Assembly: GCA_031555935.1 (NCBI GenBank)
Contig: JAVBTX010000035.1
Coordinates: 9,495 to 73,494, forward strand
DNA from: Roseburia_C sp031555935
GTDB taxonomy: Bacteria > Bacillota > Clostridia > Lachnospirales > Lachnospiraceae
Length of the DNA stretch: 64,000 nt
Reading direction: 5' to 3'
The notes under the pieces were generated by a model. That model ran no database searches. It had not been told where the DNA came from and saw only the letters and a list, made by a program, of their open reading frames with translations. Made by a program: the position numbers and the translations under genes. This document shows positions 18,301 through 26,720 of this stretch, piece by piece. Positions within the stretch are counted from its first letter, which is position 1, and each line of letters opens with the position of its first letter.

Positions 18301-21064
18301 CGACCCCCTTCTTATCCCCTTGTGCAACGGCACTATTACTGCTTGTTTGATTCGCGGTGCTGTTCCAAAAGCAGTCCTTGGCAAAGCTGCCCGGCATGGC
18401 AAGACCGATAACGCCGCCCGCATATGGTGCTGCCGAAACATCTCCGGTACTGTAGCATCTGCGGACACTGCTATCCACAGAGTTCCGTCCAACAATACCA
18501 CCCGCGTAGCCACTTGCATTATTAGCGTTCATTGCTGAGATATTTCCGGTGTTATAACAGTCACTCATTGCCTGCCCATGTGTTCTGCCGCCAATTCCGC
18601 CAGCAAAGATTTCGGTCGAAGTGTAACTGGAGGTCAACACGGCCGAGATATCCCCGGTATTATAACAATTTGTGGTGGTAGACATGTCATCATCGATGGC
18701 ATTGAAGCCGATAACTCCACCGGCACTAAGATACGTTCCTGCCCCGGAAGTAGATGCATATACCTCGCCCGTGTTGCTGCAATCACGAATTGTATCATTC
18801 TTGGAAACCCAAGCAGCAATTCCACTAGCAGCGCAAAAATTTGTTGCCGTGGCGGTTATATTTCCAGCATTGTGGCAGTTGCGAATGGTTTTTGCGTTTG
18901 ATGCACGACCAATGATACCACCCACGTCGATTTCACTGCCGCTCGCGGTCACAGCCGCAGCATTGTAGCAGTCAGTGATTGTCAGCTTACCACCGCCCGG
19001 ATCCATATAACCAATCATTCCAGCCGCATAGGTGGTACGGGCTGCTCCGGTCACTTCTCCGGTAACATAGCAATTACTGATGGTGACATTGCCCCGCCAA
19101 TTTTCCCCAACCAGTCCGCCGACATAGACTATATCACTTGTAGAGGTGCCGGTAACATTGAGATAAACGTTTTCCAGTCCCAGATTCTTGATGCTTGCTG
19201 TGCCGGCAATTTCGCCAAACAGCCCAGCTATGTTATGGCTACCGGTAGTCTCAAGATTATGAATCGCATAGCCCTGCCCATCAAAAGTTCCGGTAAATGA
19301 GTCGGGGGAAGCCCCGAGCCCACTCCCAATCGGCACCCAGTCAATCCCAATTAGATTAATATTTGCTGTCAGGTGGTAATCCTTTGACAGCGGAAGTACG
19401 CTACCAATCAACCGCAAGTCTTCTATACTGCCGATTGGAATTGAGCCTGCTTTGGGAGCTTCAATCGGTGCCAGAAAATCTATGCTTGGCTCAGGTGCTG
19501 ATACAGTTGGAGTATAAGTCCAGCCTGGGTAAAAAGTCTGCAAAATCGGATAACCATCGTTTTCACCGCTTTTAAAGCCCCATACCTGTGAAAAGTTTAA
19601 AAACGGAAAGGAACTTTCCTGCTTCATTTGCACGGCTGACATTATTGTTGTATTGCTAGCGCCGTTACCAGCAGCTTTATCTTCCCCAATGCTCCGTAAG
19701 GCACTGCCTTCCTGCCAAAAGCTGTTGCGGGTAACACTACCGGATGTTGCCAGACCAACCACTCCGCCGGTTAGAGTACCAGAAATATTTCCGATACTGT
19801 AGCATCTTCTAACACTGCTCTTTTCAGAGTTCCTTCCGACAATGCCACCGGCATAGCCGCGGGTATTGTCCAAATTGGACGCTAAAACCGTTCCGGTATT
19901 ATAACAGTCACTCAAGATTTGCCCATGAGTTCGGCCACCAATTCCGCCCGCAAAAATTTCAGTAACAGTGTTTGCTGTTGTTAATGTAGCTGATATATTT
20001 CCAGCATTATAGCAGGCGATGGTGGTGCTCATAGTATCATTGGTAGCATTCATACCAATAATACCACCCGTACTTACATACTTGGTATCGCTGAGTTCAT
20101 CGTTAGAAATAGCCGTTACATTACCTGTGTTACTGCAATTACTAACTGTATCATTATCGTAAAGGAAAGCAGCAACTCCACCAGCGGTACTCAGGCCAGT
20201 GGAATCAGCTTTAATTTCACCGACATTGTAACAGTTACTAATCATTTTTGCATCGTCACCACAACCAATAATGCCACCGGCATAGGCAGAACCTGCTACT
20301 TGCGTAAGTCCCTCAAACACCTCAGTATCACTAAACGTAATCGCGTTAGCAGTTATCGTGGCTGTACTATAACAATCGTTGAGATTAAGGCAACCCGCCG
20401 GATTGTAGCCAGAAGTCAATCCAACAATACCCCCAGCGTAGACTGCGTTGCTATTGCCAGTCACTTGCCCCGTCACGTAGCAGTTGCTAATGTCGACATA
20501 ACCCCGAGTGTTATAACCAAGCAGACCGCCGACGTAGGTATGGGTAGTGGCGGTAACATTGATATTCACATTTTCCAGACCAATGTTTTTAAGAACTGGT
20601 GTGATTCTCGTAATACCGGTGCTGATTATACCGAACAATCCGGCGTTGTCATAATCGCCGGTAATCGTCATGTTCCCAATCACATAACCTTGGCCATCAA
20701 ACGTACCAGTAAAATCATCAATCGGCTCCCAGTTGATGCCGCTCATATCAATGTTGGCAGTCAGATGGTAATTTGCATTTAAGTAGTATTCTTTACCAAT
20801 TTTTTTCAAATCTTCAAGACTGGAAATTGGAATTGAGCCTTTTATTGGCTCGTCAATAGGTACAAGAAACTTCTTGTTTTGGCCGTAGCCTTTTCCTTCC
20901 AATGTTGTCTGCACGACAGTTGTCGGCTGTTGCGGTGCTGCTGCCGCTTGTACCGTGGACGTTAGCGCTAGTCCGGGCAACAGATCAAGGAGCAGGGCCA
21001 GCGCGAGTACCACCGCCACGATTCGCTTTGTGATATCTATTGCTTTACACTTTGTGTTACGCAT
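15314..21064 (-). CDS. Giant secreted GLUG-repeat surface protein, module A
   Basis: 1916 residues. A Sec signal peptide (about 1-41, ending VQAAA) is followed by three large blocks (roughly 70-510, 530-1010, 1020-1420), each beginning with a 'GTFDGQG' element and containing many GLUG motifs of the type YAGGIVG...CYNTG, expected to form long beta-helical rods. Then come three InlB/Listeria-Bacteroides-type B repeats (FKEW...TTFVMPA), an Fn3-like segment with repeated sequence, another B repeat (YTFTGWTVNAGGV) and a Lys-rich Ig-like C-terminal domain. No LPXTG motif or terminal membrane helix, so retention may rely on the basic C-terminal domain. GGGGGAA precedes the ATG; only 20 nt separate it from the upstream gene, so the two are co-transcribed. 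Likely a cell-surface adhesin or scaffold (inference). Confidence 0.88.
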   Translation of the reverse strand: MRNTKCKAIDITKRIVAVVLALALLLDLLPGLALTSTVQAAAAPQQPTTVVQTTLEGKGYGQNKKFLVPIDEPIKGSIPISSLEDLKKIGKEYYLNANYHLTANIDMSGINWEPIDDFTGTFDGQGYVIGNMTITGDYDNAGLFGIISTGITRITPVLKNIGLENVNINVTATTHTYVGGLLGYNTRGYVDISNCYVTGQVTGNSNAVYAGGIVGLTSGYNPAGCLNLNDCYSTATITANAITFSDTEVFEGLTQVAGSAYAGGIIGCGDDAKMISNCYNVGEIKADSTGLSTAGGVAAFLYDNDTVSNCSNTGNVTAISNDELSDTKYVSTGGIIGMNATNDTMSTTIACYNAGNISATLTTANTVTEIFAGGIGGRTHGQILSDCYNTGTVLASNLDNTRGYAGGIVGRNSEKSSVRRCYSIGNISGTLTGGVVGLATSGSVTRNSFWQEGSALRSIGEDKAAGNGASNTTIMSAVQMKQESSFPFLNFSQVWGFKSGENDGYPILQTFYPGWTYTPTVSAPEPSIDFLAPIEAPKAGSIPIGSIEDLRLIGSVLPLSKDYHLTANINLIGIDWVPIGSGLGASPDSFTGTFDGQGYAIHNLETTGSHNIAGLFGEIAGTASIKNLGLENVYLNVTGTSTSDIVYVGGLVGENWRGNVTISNCYVTGEVTGAARTTYAAGMIGYMDPGGGKLTITDCYNAAAVTASGSEIDVGGIIGRASNAKTIRNCHNAGNITATATNFCAASGIAAWVSKNDTIRDCSNTGEVYASTSGAGTYLSAGGVIGFNAIDDDMSTTTNCYNTGDISAVLTSSYTSTEIFAGGIGGRTHGQAMSDCYNTGNISAMNANNASGYAGGIVGRNSVDSSVRRCYSTGDVSAAPYAGGVIGLAMPGSFAKDCFWNSTANQTSSNSAVAQGDKKGVGSGEDTTTPLTAVQMKEEASFVNVFSLTQTWGFQSGANDGYPVLRAFYPNMNYIPSTPKSEPVRNFLVTDFDPPAAGSTPIATREDLDNIRNNLSGTYHLTADIDLTGVDWEPIWDDSQYNNPTNFTGTFDGQGHVIIGLEVVAFKISTSSAYTGLFGCVGGNASIQNVGLENVCIYNTAWNSYAGGLFGSSAGSVSINNCYVTGMVHSGGAESLTTYGGGIAGYVGGTPEVISCYNTAKVTNRSTQMTCSGYAGGIAGAIKSGHISNCHNTGELIISQTEIFAGGIVGSINNSTDVSNCHNTGNITVDINSSFYGGYAGGIAGRIYDAGSSISAAYNTGDVAVSCNRVDQNAEVGGIAGRSSGKVMDCYNRGNLTADGQESTVCAAGVVGNSLSGSSIATCYSTGNVTSGTTLGGVAGNTNTATITDTFWNNESVQTVNGYAFPAAIRMGIGVGTGAATGLNTAQMKQQASFTNFDFDTVWEMVNGQNDGYPVLREKTDMYTVKVQYKLSATASYGTSISSGSYARGEIVTINGAGPGADYRFKEWTSTAVGVVFADKNSVNTTFVMPAGSITVTAIYEGIPYRTLTVKYGSGGGSKREGAAVYISAGSPANGKKFKEWVADGDDVIFTDKNSSSTTVIMPTRDTIIEATYEDAVYTITVNGGTANPSTATANTTVTITADAPPAGKVFDRWSTLTSGVKFGSTTSAVTTFTMPVRDVTITATYKDLRKENQAAPSAPTLASKTSTSVTLKTISGAEYCRGSGAWQDSPVFSGLSPDTNYYFYARLKETTTHNASSASSSLSVRTDAKSETTTTTRAVTVKGGYAGTSSGAGTYAQGAMVTIKAGKRSGYTFTGWTVNAGGVTLAKRTNATTTFTMKASAVTVTANWKRTAAVKPSIKAQPKAPGGKLKRNAKYTLKISAKASPGKLTYQWQSSTKQNSGFKNIAGSAAKKSSYSVPTKKKGTIYYRCVVTNTDSTAVTKKTSVTSTVAKVIVK

Positions 21065-21083
21065 AATGTGATTCCCCCATTCT

Positions 21084-22475
21084 CTATTTTACTTTATATG
21101 TTCTTTGAACTTCATTGCTCGTTGTATATCCCGATTTAACAGCAATTACTCTAACGGTCGTTTTCTTGCTAATTTTAATGCTTACGGTACCACCTGCTTT
21201 GGTTTTCGTTTTTGTACTTGTTGATGGTTTTTTGCCATTTGTCGTGTAGTACAAGACGGTGTTTTTAGGTGCTTTAAGTACAATTTTGGCACCTTTTTTG
21301 ACAGTTTTGTTCTTCGGAACTTCTTTTGTTGTTAATGATGGTGTTTTGGCTTTGGCAACGGTTACTGTGGTACTGCCCGATTTGGCTGAATTGATTGTTG
21401 AAGTAGCAGTGATGGTTAACTTGGTCGCAGTCTCGTTGGCGGCAATCGTTAACAATCCATTTGCGGAAATTTTGGTACCACTTTTCTTTGCACCGGTTAC
21501 TTTCCATTTGACCGTTTTTGCCGGACTATTTGTGCCGGTTACGGCGGCGGTAAATTGTTTCGTTTTCCCTCTTTGGACACTTACCGTCTGAGGGGAAACC
21601 GTTACCTTGGTGACGGTTGGAGTAGCATCTTTGGTCCACTTTGGATAGAGGTACAAAGGGACATTTCCAATTGTGGCTTTACTCCCAGCCTGATAGGTCG
21701 TACCAGTTCCGTCCGTTTTGGTATTCCAGCCGGCAAATGTATAGCCGGTTTTTTTTAGGTTGCTAGTGTTTCCTAAAACAGTTGCCTTGACCCCATTTTT
21801 GTAACGGTTGCTGTCGGTTGGAGATGTTCCTCCGGTTGAGCCATATGATGAATAATGTACTTTGAAACCAAAAAGATAATCGGCCATGTATTCACTGCCC
21901 AAGAGCTGTGGGCCATTAGTTGTAATCTGATAGTTTGCTTTGACCTCATTTGTAACGTGAGAATCTTTTATGCTATATCCTAAATACTGAATATTATTAA
22001 GATTTATGGGCTCCTCTGATGGCATGGTAAAATTCCATGTAATTGTAGTGTCAGTGGTTTTTACGTTAAGATTAATTGTTTTTGCCACCTCGCCAATGTT
22101 TAACACGCCATAGGATGAACTGCCGTCAAATTTCCACAGGTTATTTGGAATTGTCTGGATTGTGCCGGTCGATAAGTTCGTATTGCTGCCATTAAAATAC
22201 ATAGCCCCGACGTCATAAAGATTTGTTCCGTCGGAAAAAAAGATAGTCCAAACGTATTCTGCGGCATATGGCAGTGAAGAGGGTTGATTGAGGGGAAAAC
22301 TAGTCGGAATCGAATCGAGCGTTAAGGTTGCGGTGATGTCTCTGCCATCAATGTCAAATTGAATTTTGGGGGCAGTGACCGTCGTTGCCGCGTTGACGGC
22401 TTGTGCTGGCATTAAGGTAAATAGAAGCACGAATGCTAATACCAGCGTAGTAATTTTTTTGTTTTTACATTTCAT
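21084..22475 (-). CDS. Secreted multidomain protein (B repeat, BIG2, chitobiase-like tail)
   Basis: 463 residues. Signal peptide 1-29 (ending VNAAT), a unique N-terminal domain of about 190 residues, one InlB/Listeria-Bacteroides repeat (YTFAGWNTKTDGTGTTYQAG), a BIG2-type Ig domain (VTVSPQTVSVQRGKTKQFTA) and a chitobiase C-terminal-like domain (VLYYTTNGKKPSTST). No LPXTG. GAGGAG precedes the ATG. First gene of the leftward operon with the giant GLUG protein. Its promoter carries tandem 14-bp repeats proposed as binding sites of the adjacent AraC-type regulator. An extracellular partner of the GLUG protein is plausible but unproven. Confidence 0.85.
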   Translation of the reverse strand: MKCKNKKITTLVLAFVLLFTLMPAQAVNAATTVTAPKIQFDIDGRDITATLTLDSIPTSFPLNQPSSLPYAAEYVWTIFFSDGTNLYDVGAMYFNGSNTNLSTGTIQTIPNNLWKFDGSSSYGVLNIGEVAKTINLNVKTTDTTITWNFTMPSEEPINLNNIQYLGYSIKDSHVTNEVKANYQITTNGPQLLGSEYMADYLFGFKVHYSSYGSTGGTSPTDSNRYKNGVKATVLGNTSNLKKTGYTFAGWNTKTDGTGTTYQAGSKATIGNVPLYLYPKWTKDATPTVTKVTVSPQTVSVQRGKTKQFTAAVTGTNSPAKTVKWKVTGAKKSGTKISANGLLTIAANETATKLTITATSTINSAKSGSTTVTVAKAKTPSLTTKEVPKNKTVKKGAKIVLKAPKNTVLYYTTNGKKPSTSTKTKTKAGGTVSIKISKKTTVRVIAVKSGYTTSNEVQRTYKVK

Positions 22476-22508
22476 ATTGTCTCCTCGCTTTTTAAAATTG
22501 TTATTTTA

Positions 22509-22571
22509 ATTTTATCAAACAAGTTTTTTATACAAAATGGATTATCTTCCCTAATATATGGATTATCTTCC
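22509..22571 (-). promoter_or_regulatory. Promoter with tandem operator repeats, surface operon A
   Basis: Two identical 14-mers ATGGATTATCTTCC (plus strand, 22537-22550 and 22558-22571) are exactly 21 bp apart, two helical turns, as expected for an AraC-type activator dimer. On the minus strand a TAAAAT -10 (22514-22509) lies 23 bp from the proximal repeat; the -35 (TTTTGT) is poor, consistent with activator dependence. The same layout recurs at 36141-36204 and 38598-38660. Confidence 0.7.
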
Positions 22572-22589
22572 GGATGAAATATGGGGACA

Positions 22590-22626
22590 AAAAAAGCTCA
22601 GAGTCTTTTTAGACGTCCAAGCTTTT
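22590..22626 (-). terminator. Probable terminator of the module A kinase gene
   Basis: On the minus strand an imperfect stem (AAGCT...GTCT / AGAC...AGCTT) ends in a run of T (complement of 22590-22595). It lies just after the stop of the histidine kinase gene. Confidence 0.55.
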
Positions 22627-22629
22627 TTC

Positions 22630-24171
22630 CTATTCATCTTTTATCAGCGGCAAATGAACCGTAACGGTCAAACCTTTTTTCGGTGCGCCTTGGAGGGTGA
22701 GGCCGTATCGCTCGCCGTACCTTGCGCGGATACGCTTTTGGATATTCAACAGTGCGACACCCTTCAAGAGGTGTTCATCATACGACCATTCATCGGCATT
22801 GTTAAGCATTTCTTGGTGTGCAGCAACGTCGCTGCATTCCATACCGATTCCGTTATCAGATACCGTAAAACAGATGCCCTCGGCCGTTAATTCGCCCGTG
22901 ACGGTTAGCAGGCAATCACCGGTTTTCATTGCCAACCCGTGGGTTAGCGCATTTTCAACGATCGGTTGCAGCACCTGCTCTAGCATCTGGTATTTACACA
23001 GTCGGTCATCGACGTCAATGTCATAACGATATTTATCATCAAATCGAATATTCATAATTTCAACATAACGATTCAGGTTCTCTATTTGCTCAAAAACATT
23101 GCCTTCCGCGTCTGATTCATGTAAATTGCGAAGCATTACGGCAAGGTTTTCTGCCGCTCTCGCGGCTTTTTCGTTTTCACCATTTTCGGCAAGCCCTTTG
23201 ATGCAAGAAATGGTGTTGACGACAAAATGGGCACTAATTTGTAGGGTCAGGAGCCCGATTTGCATATTTTCAGCGTTTTGCAGCATTGGACTAACCATTC
23301 TCGTCGAAAGCCTACGGTATAGCAGGGTAATGGTTACCATTAACATCAATAGCGATACGGCCGAAATCATGATAAATGCACGATCACCATAGTGCAGAGC
23401 ATCTTTGGTGATGGCGGTTGCGGCATATAAGTTGCCCCCACTTACAGGCATCACGGTCACAGAACCATACAAATCGTCAAGCCCAACGACGTTTTGTCCG
23501 TCCATCTCGGGGTTGCTTGAGAGCAAGATTTTATCATCAATAATCATTGCCGTATCAATGCCAGTCAAGGTATCGAATTTGGTTAGAATGCGGCGGGCTT
23601 TCGTTAAGTTTGATAGTGCCACAACATAACCAACCGGTGCGGACGCTTCATGGCCGCGTGAATAGATGGGATTGGAAATACAAAAAAAAGGTGAACCGTC
23701 CAATTCTAAAACGGTGTAGGTATTTATGCTTCCGGCGGTAATTTCGTCGTGAATGGTTTGTACGGCATTGTTGCTGATACTTCCAATAAACTGGAAAAAA
23801 GAACCGTCGGCCGTGATGGTCAAAATATTGTCTTCACTTAAATGAGGATAAGCCGCTTTGCGGATAATCTCTGAAACGACCTCTGCTTTTTCATAATATG
23901 TCGGCACGTCTTTTTCCATTAAGAATTTTTGTACATTCACATCACCAGCAATTACGGTTGCCGCCAATTTCATTCGTGAAAACTCGTCATCAAGTGTCGT
24001 CAGGATATTGTTTTCGGTCGATGTAATTGTTTCCTGTGCATTCTGTCTGATATAAGAAAATATCGTATTCTGATATAGGAGCCACAAAGCCATCATTAAG
24101 CCACAGAAAACAGCAAGTGTCATAACAAATTGTTTTCGCAGCTTTCGATTATGTTTTACTTCAACTTTCAC
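22630..24171 (-). CDS. LytS/YesM-type sensor histidine kinase, module A
   Basis: 513 residues. Two membrane segments (about 15-37 and 265-286) enclose an extracytoplasmic domain of about 225 residues. The His_kinase (PF06580-type) segment LLTLQISAHFVVNTISCI has phospho-acceptor H315, followed by an HATPase domain (QPIVENALTHG; SDNGIGM). No clear HAMP domain. GTG start, 9 nt after GGGAGG, overlapping the regulator stop by 11 nt, so the pair is coupled. The neighbouring solute-binding protein suggests it reads an extracellular ligand, directly or through that protein. Module B has a paralogue with the same 11-nt overlap. Confidence 0.92.
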   Translation of the reverse strand: MKVEVKHNRKLRKQFVMTLAVFCGLMMALWLLYQNTIFSYIRQNAQETITSTENNILTTLDDEFSRMKLAATVIAGDVNVQKFLMEKDVPTYYEKAEVVSEIIRKAAYPHLSEDNILTITADGSFFQFIGSISNNAVQTIHDEITAGSINTYTVLELDGSPFFCISNPIYSRGHEASAPVGYVVALSNLTKARRILTKFDTLTGIDTAMIIDDKILLSSNPEMDGQNVVGLDDLYGSVTVMPVSGGNLYAATAITKDALHYGDRAFIMISAVSLLMLMVTITLLYRRLSTRMVSPMLQNAENMQIGLLTLQISAHFVVNTISCIKGLAENGENEKAARAAENLAVMLRNLHESDAEGNVFEQIENLNRYVEIMNIRFDDKYRYDIDVDDRLCKYQMLEQVLQPIVENALTHGLAMKTGDCLLTVTGELTAEGICFTVSDNGIGMECSDVAAHQEMLNNADEWSYDEHLLKGVALLNIQKRIRARYGERYGLTLQGAPKKGLTVTVHLPLIKDE

Positions 24172-24898
24172 CGCGCATTTCCTCCCTAAATTCCGTTGGT
24201 GTCATGCCGTCATGTGTCTTTGCAAAAACGCGTGTAAAGTAGAAATAGTCAGAATAACCGCATTGTACCGCAATCTCCTTGACCAATAAATCGGTAGAAT
24301 GTAAAAGCTCCTCCGCCTTTTCCATCCGAATATTAGTCAGATATGCGATAAATGTAGTATTTAGATGCCGCGAAAACAATCCACAGATAATTTTCGGACT
24401 TAGACCATAACGTGCGCCAGTTACCTCCAATGTGTGATTCATGGCCGGATATTCCCTTAGAAACATCAGTATTTTATTTAGCTCATGCGATGGCGTTTTA
24501 ACTTCCATCACAGGTGAAAGCTTATTCATTTTTTCCGCGATACCATTGAGCAATTCAATCAATGTGTAGTTTGTAACGGGCTTAATCAGATAATCAAAAC
24601 CATGTTTTTTAAAAAATTTTCGAACATCATTAAATTCATTATAAGCACTAATCATTACAAAAATAGGCGGATTCTCGTTCTCATGCAATTTCTCCAACAA
24701 CTCAATACCGCTTAATATTGGCATCTTCAAATCACTGCAAACCACGTCAGGACGAAGCTTTTGTATTTCTTCAAGTGCCTTGATGGGATTGGTTTGCGCA
24801 CCAACAATATCAAAGCCACACTCGATAAAGATGTTTCGTCGATTTAAAAACTGCTCGATGTTTAATGGATCATCATCAACAATGTAAACTGAATTCAT
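24161..24898 (-). CDS. YesN-type response regulator (REC + AraC HTH), module A
   Basis: 245 residues. REC domain with acidic pocket VDDD (7-10) and phospho-acceptor D56 (CSDLKMP), Lys in DYLIKPV, then an AraC-type double helix-turn-helix (about 145-240; VKEIAVQCGYSDYFYFTRVFAKTHDGMTPTEFR). An upstream ATG at 24910 is directly against the GAAGGG; ATG 24898 gives a standard family N-terminus. Such regulators bind paired direct repeats about 21 bp apart, matching the sites at 22537-22571. Operon with the downstream kinase. Confidence 0.92.
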   Translation of the reverse strand: MNSVYIVDDDPLNIEQFLNRRNIFIECGFDIVGAQTNPIKALEEIQKLRPDVVCSDLKMPILSGIELLEKLHENENPPIFVMISAYNEFNDVRKFFKKHGFDYLIKPVTNYTLIELLNGIAEKMNKLSPVMEVKTPSHELNKILMFLREYPAMNHTLEVTGARYGLSPKIICGLFSRHLNTTFIAYLTNIRMEKAEELLHSTDLLVKEIAVQCGYSDYFYFTRVFAKTHDGMTPTEFREEMRGES

Positions 24899-24931
24899 TT
24901 TTGCACCCATCCCTTCAACTTATTTTATCAC

Positions 24932-24960
24932 ATTATATCTCAAAGCCGAATAAAGTACAA
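24932..24960 (-). promoter_or_regulatory. Promoter of the module A regulator-kinase operon
   Basis: On the minus strand TTGTAC (24960-24955), 17-bp spacer, TATAAT (24937-24932). It is back-to-back with the solute-binding protein promoter. The ATGGATTATC-type repeat is not present here, unlike in module B. Confidence 0.65.
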
Positions 24961-24967
24961 CGAACGC

Positions 24968-24996
24968 TTGTCGGCATTGTTTCAAAATGGTACAAT
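24968..24996 (+). promoter_or_regulatory. Promoter of the module A solute-binding protein
   Basis: TTGTCG (24968-24973), 17-bp spacer, TGG-TACAAT (24991-24996, extended -10). The -35 is only 7 bp from the divergent -35, so RNA polymerase binding at the two promoters may compete. Confidence 0.65.
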
Positions 24997-25024
24997 CAAA
25001 AAAAATATTGAGTGAGGATATGCC

Positions 25025-26626
25025 ATGCGTACAGTACGAAAAATTTCTGTTATACTGCTTTGCATTGTCATTGCAGGAGGGCTTGTATTTTTCAATCGGC
25101 CAAATGATGAGACGAAGGAAGAACCGATTGTGATTCGGCTTGCCGCACCACGAAACAATCAAATTGAAGACTTTGATACCAATCTCTATAAATTGTGGCT
25201 GGAAGAAGAGACGGGATTTAAAATTGAAATGACATGGCTTTCTTCTGAGGAAGCCGAGCTAATTGCCGAGCAGCAGCTTCAAAGTGGTGAAGATTTACCG
25301 GATGCCTACATTGGGTTTGGTAGTTACAGTATTTTTAAGCAGCCCAATTTGCAAACTTATATTGATTCTGGGGCAATTATTCCCTTAACGGAATATATTG
25401 AAGCGTATGGCGTACATACCAAGGAGGTCTATGAGCATCTAAAAGAATTCTATGTGAAAGAACTGATGACACAAGGTGATGGCAATGTTTATTTTATGCC
25501 AGGATTTACCTATTCCACAATTACCCGCTATTCTCAAATTCTTTGGCTTAATCAAGGTTGGCTTGATGCATTGAACCTTAATATGCCGACGACCACCGAT
25601 GAACTGTATGCGGTTTTAACGGCTTTTCGTGATGATGATCCCAATGGTAATGGTATTGCGGATGAAATTCCAATGGCGGGGACGGAAAGTGCCTATTCCA
25701 AGCAGCCTTATGACAATATTATGAATGCCTTCATTTACAATGACCCGAAGAACTCCAGACTTTATGTTGATTCTGGAAATGTCCAGTTTGCACCGATAAC
25801 TGAAGAATGGCGAAATGGATTAATATATTTGAATAAGCTCTGTAGTGAAGGTCTTTACTCACCACAATCTTTTACACAAGACGACCAGACCTTGATTCAG
25901 ATGGCAAATGATACCCGCGATATTTTAGGTTCCTTTTCGGTATCCGGTTTTACCTATACAGTGAATCAATTGTCCACGGATGTGATAAATCGCTACGAAC
26001 CAGTTGCACCGTTGAAAGGTCCGGCTGGTGTGCAGACTTGCACGCTGAGTTTCCCATTGCCCAAGCCAAACGGTGTCATTACCTCTGCTTGCAAGCATCC
26101 GGAAGAGGTTTTTAAGCTGTTTGATTTGATGCTCTCCGAAGAAGCTTCGTTAAGGCGATTTGGGGTTCAGGGTGAAGATTGGGATTTTGCGGACGAAGGT
26201 GATGTTAGCATTTATAACACGCAAGCTACGATTAAAATTTATAATGAACTTTGGAAAGTGAATCAGAATAAACACTTGATGGAATTGGAGCCTTATGTAC
26301 GATGGTTAAATCATGTCGAAACGACTTGGGACGGCAACGATACAAATGGTGAATATATTAATGCTCAAGCGCGGTTGCTGTATACCCCTTATGAACCCAA
26401 AGAGCGCGTTTTAACGTTAATATTTAATTCCGATGATATGGTCGAGATAAATAATATTCGTGGCGCGATTGACAAGCATATTAGTGAAGGCTTAAACGAT
26501 TTTATCACAGGGAAAGCCGACATTCATGACGATGCTGTATGGAATACATATACCTCCAAGTTCTATGATATTGGACTTGAGCAATTTTTGACGGCGGCGC
26601 AGAAATCTTATGAGATGTTCCAATAA
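25025..26626 (+). CDS. LplA-type family 1 solute-binding protein, module A (no lipobox)
   Basis: 533 residues. N-terminal hydrophobic segment (about 7-24) without a lipobox cysteine, so it is either a signal anchor or a cleaved, freely secreted protein; the module B paralogue is a lipoprotein. The mature part has the LplA-like features DFDTNLYKLWLEEETGF, TTTDELYAVL and DDPNGNGIADEIP, typical of oligosaccharide-binding proteins of carbohydrate ABC importers. No permease or ATPase gene is nearby. Divergent to the YesN/LytS pair, it could serve as a ligand-presenting receptor rather than a transporter subunit (inference). GTGAGGATATGCC precedes the ATG. Confidence 0.88.
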   Translation: MRTVRKISVILLCIVIAGGLVFFNRPNDETKEEPIVIRLAAPRNNQIEDFDTNLYKLWLEEETGFKIEMTWLSSEEAELIAEQQLQSGEDLPDAYIGFGSYSIFKQPNLQTYIDSGAIIPLTEYIEAYGVHTKEVYEHLKEFYVKELMTQGDGNVYFMPGFTYSTITRYSQILWLNQGWLDALNLNMPTTTDELYAVLTAFRDDDPNGNGIADEIPMAGTESAYSKQPYDNIMNAFIYNDPKNSRLYVDSGNVQFAPITEEWRNGLIYLNKLCSEGLYSPQSFTQDDQTLIQMANDTRDILGSFSVSGFTYTVNQLSTDVINRYEPVAPLKGPAGVQTCTLSFPLPKPNGVITSACKHPEEVFKLFDLMLSEEASLRRFGVQGEDWDFADEGDVSIYNTQATIKIYNELWKVNQNKHLMELEPYVRWLNHVETTWDGNDTNGEYINAQARLLYTPYEPKERVLTLIFNSDDMVEINNIRGAIDKHISEGLNDFITGKADIHDDAVWNTYTSKFYDIGLEQFLTAAQKSYEMFQ

Positions 26627-26643
26627 TTTTTTTTAGAAATAGG

Positions 26644-26678
26644 CGAAGGATAAATTGAGAAGAAGCTTAACATGATAT
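26644..26678. other. Remnant of an rpn 3' flank at the module A/B junction
   Basis: AAGGATAAATTGAGAAG and the following bases resemble the end of rpn copy 1 and its downstream sequence (15218-15250, AAGGATAGATGAGAAG...). It lies at the same place relative to the GLUG gene end. This suggests an rpn gene once stood here and was lost. Confidence 0.5.
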
Positions 26679-26710
26679 CGGGGGCTACAATTATGTTGTA
26701 GTTCCCCGAT
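26677..26710. terminator. Convergent hairpin between solute-binding protein A and GLUG protein 2
   Basis: Stem ATCGGGG...CTACAA / TTGTAG...CCCCGAT with loop TTATG, counterpart of the hairpin at 15269-15303. Contiguous T runs are lacking, so efficiency is uncertain. Confidence 0.6.
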
Positions 26711-26720
26711 TCTGTTGCTT

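Noticed and set aside
20300..20782. 160-codon ORF on the plus strand
   Set aside because: Antisense of the GLUG coding region; no ribosome-binding site; same artefact at 30237-30719 in the paralogue.
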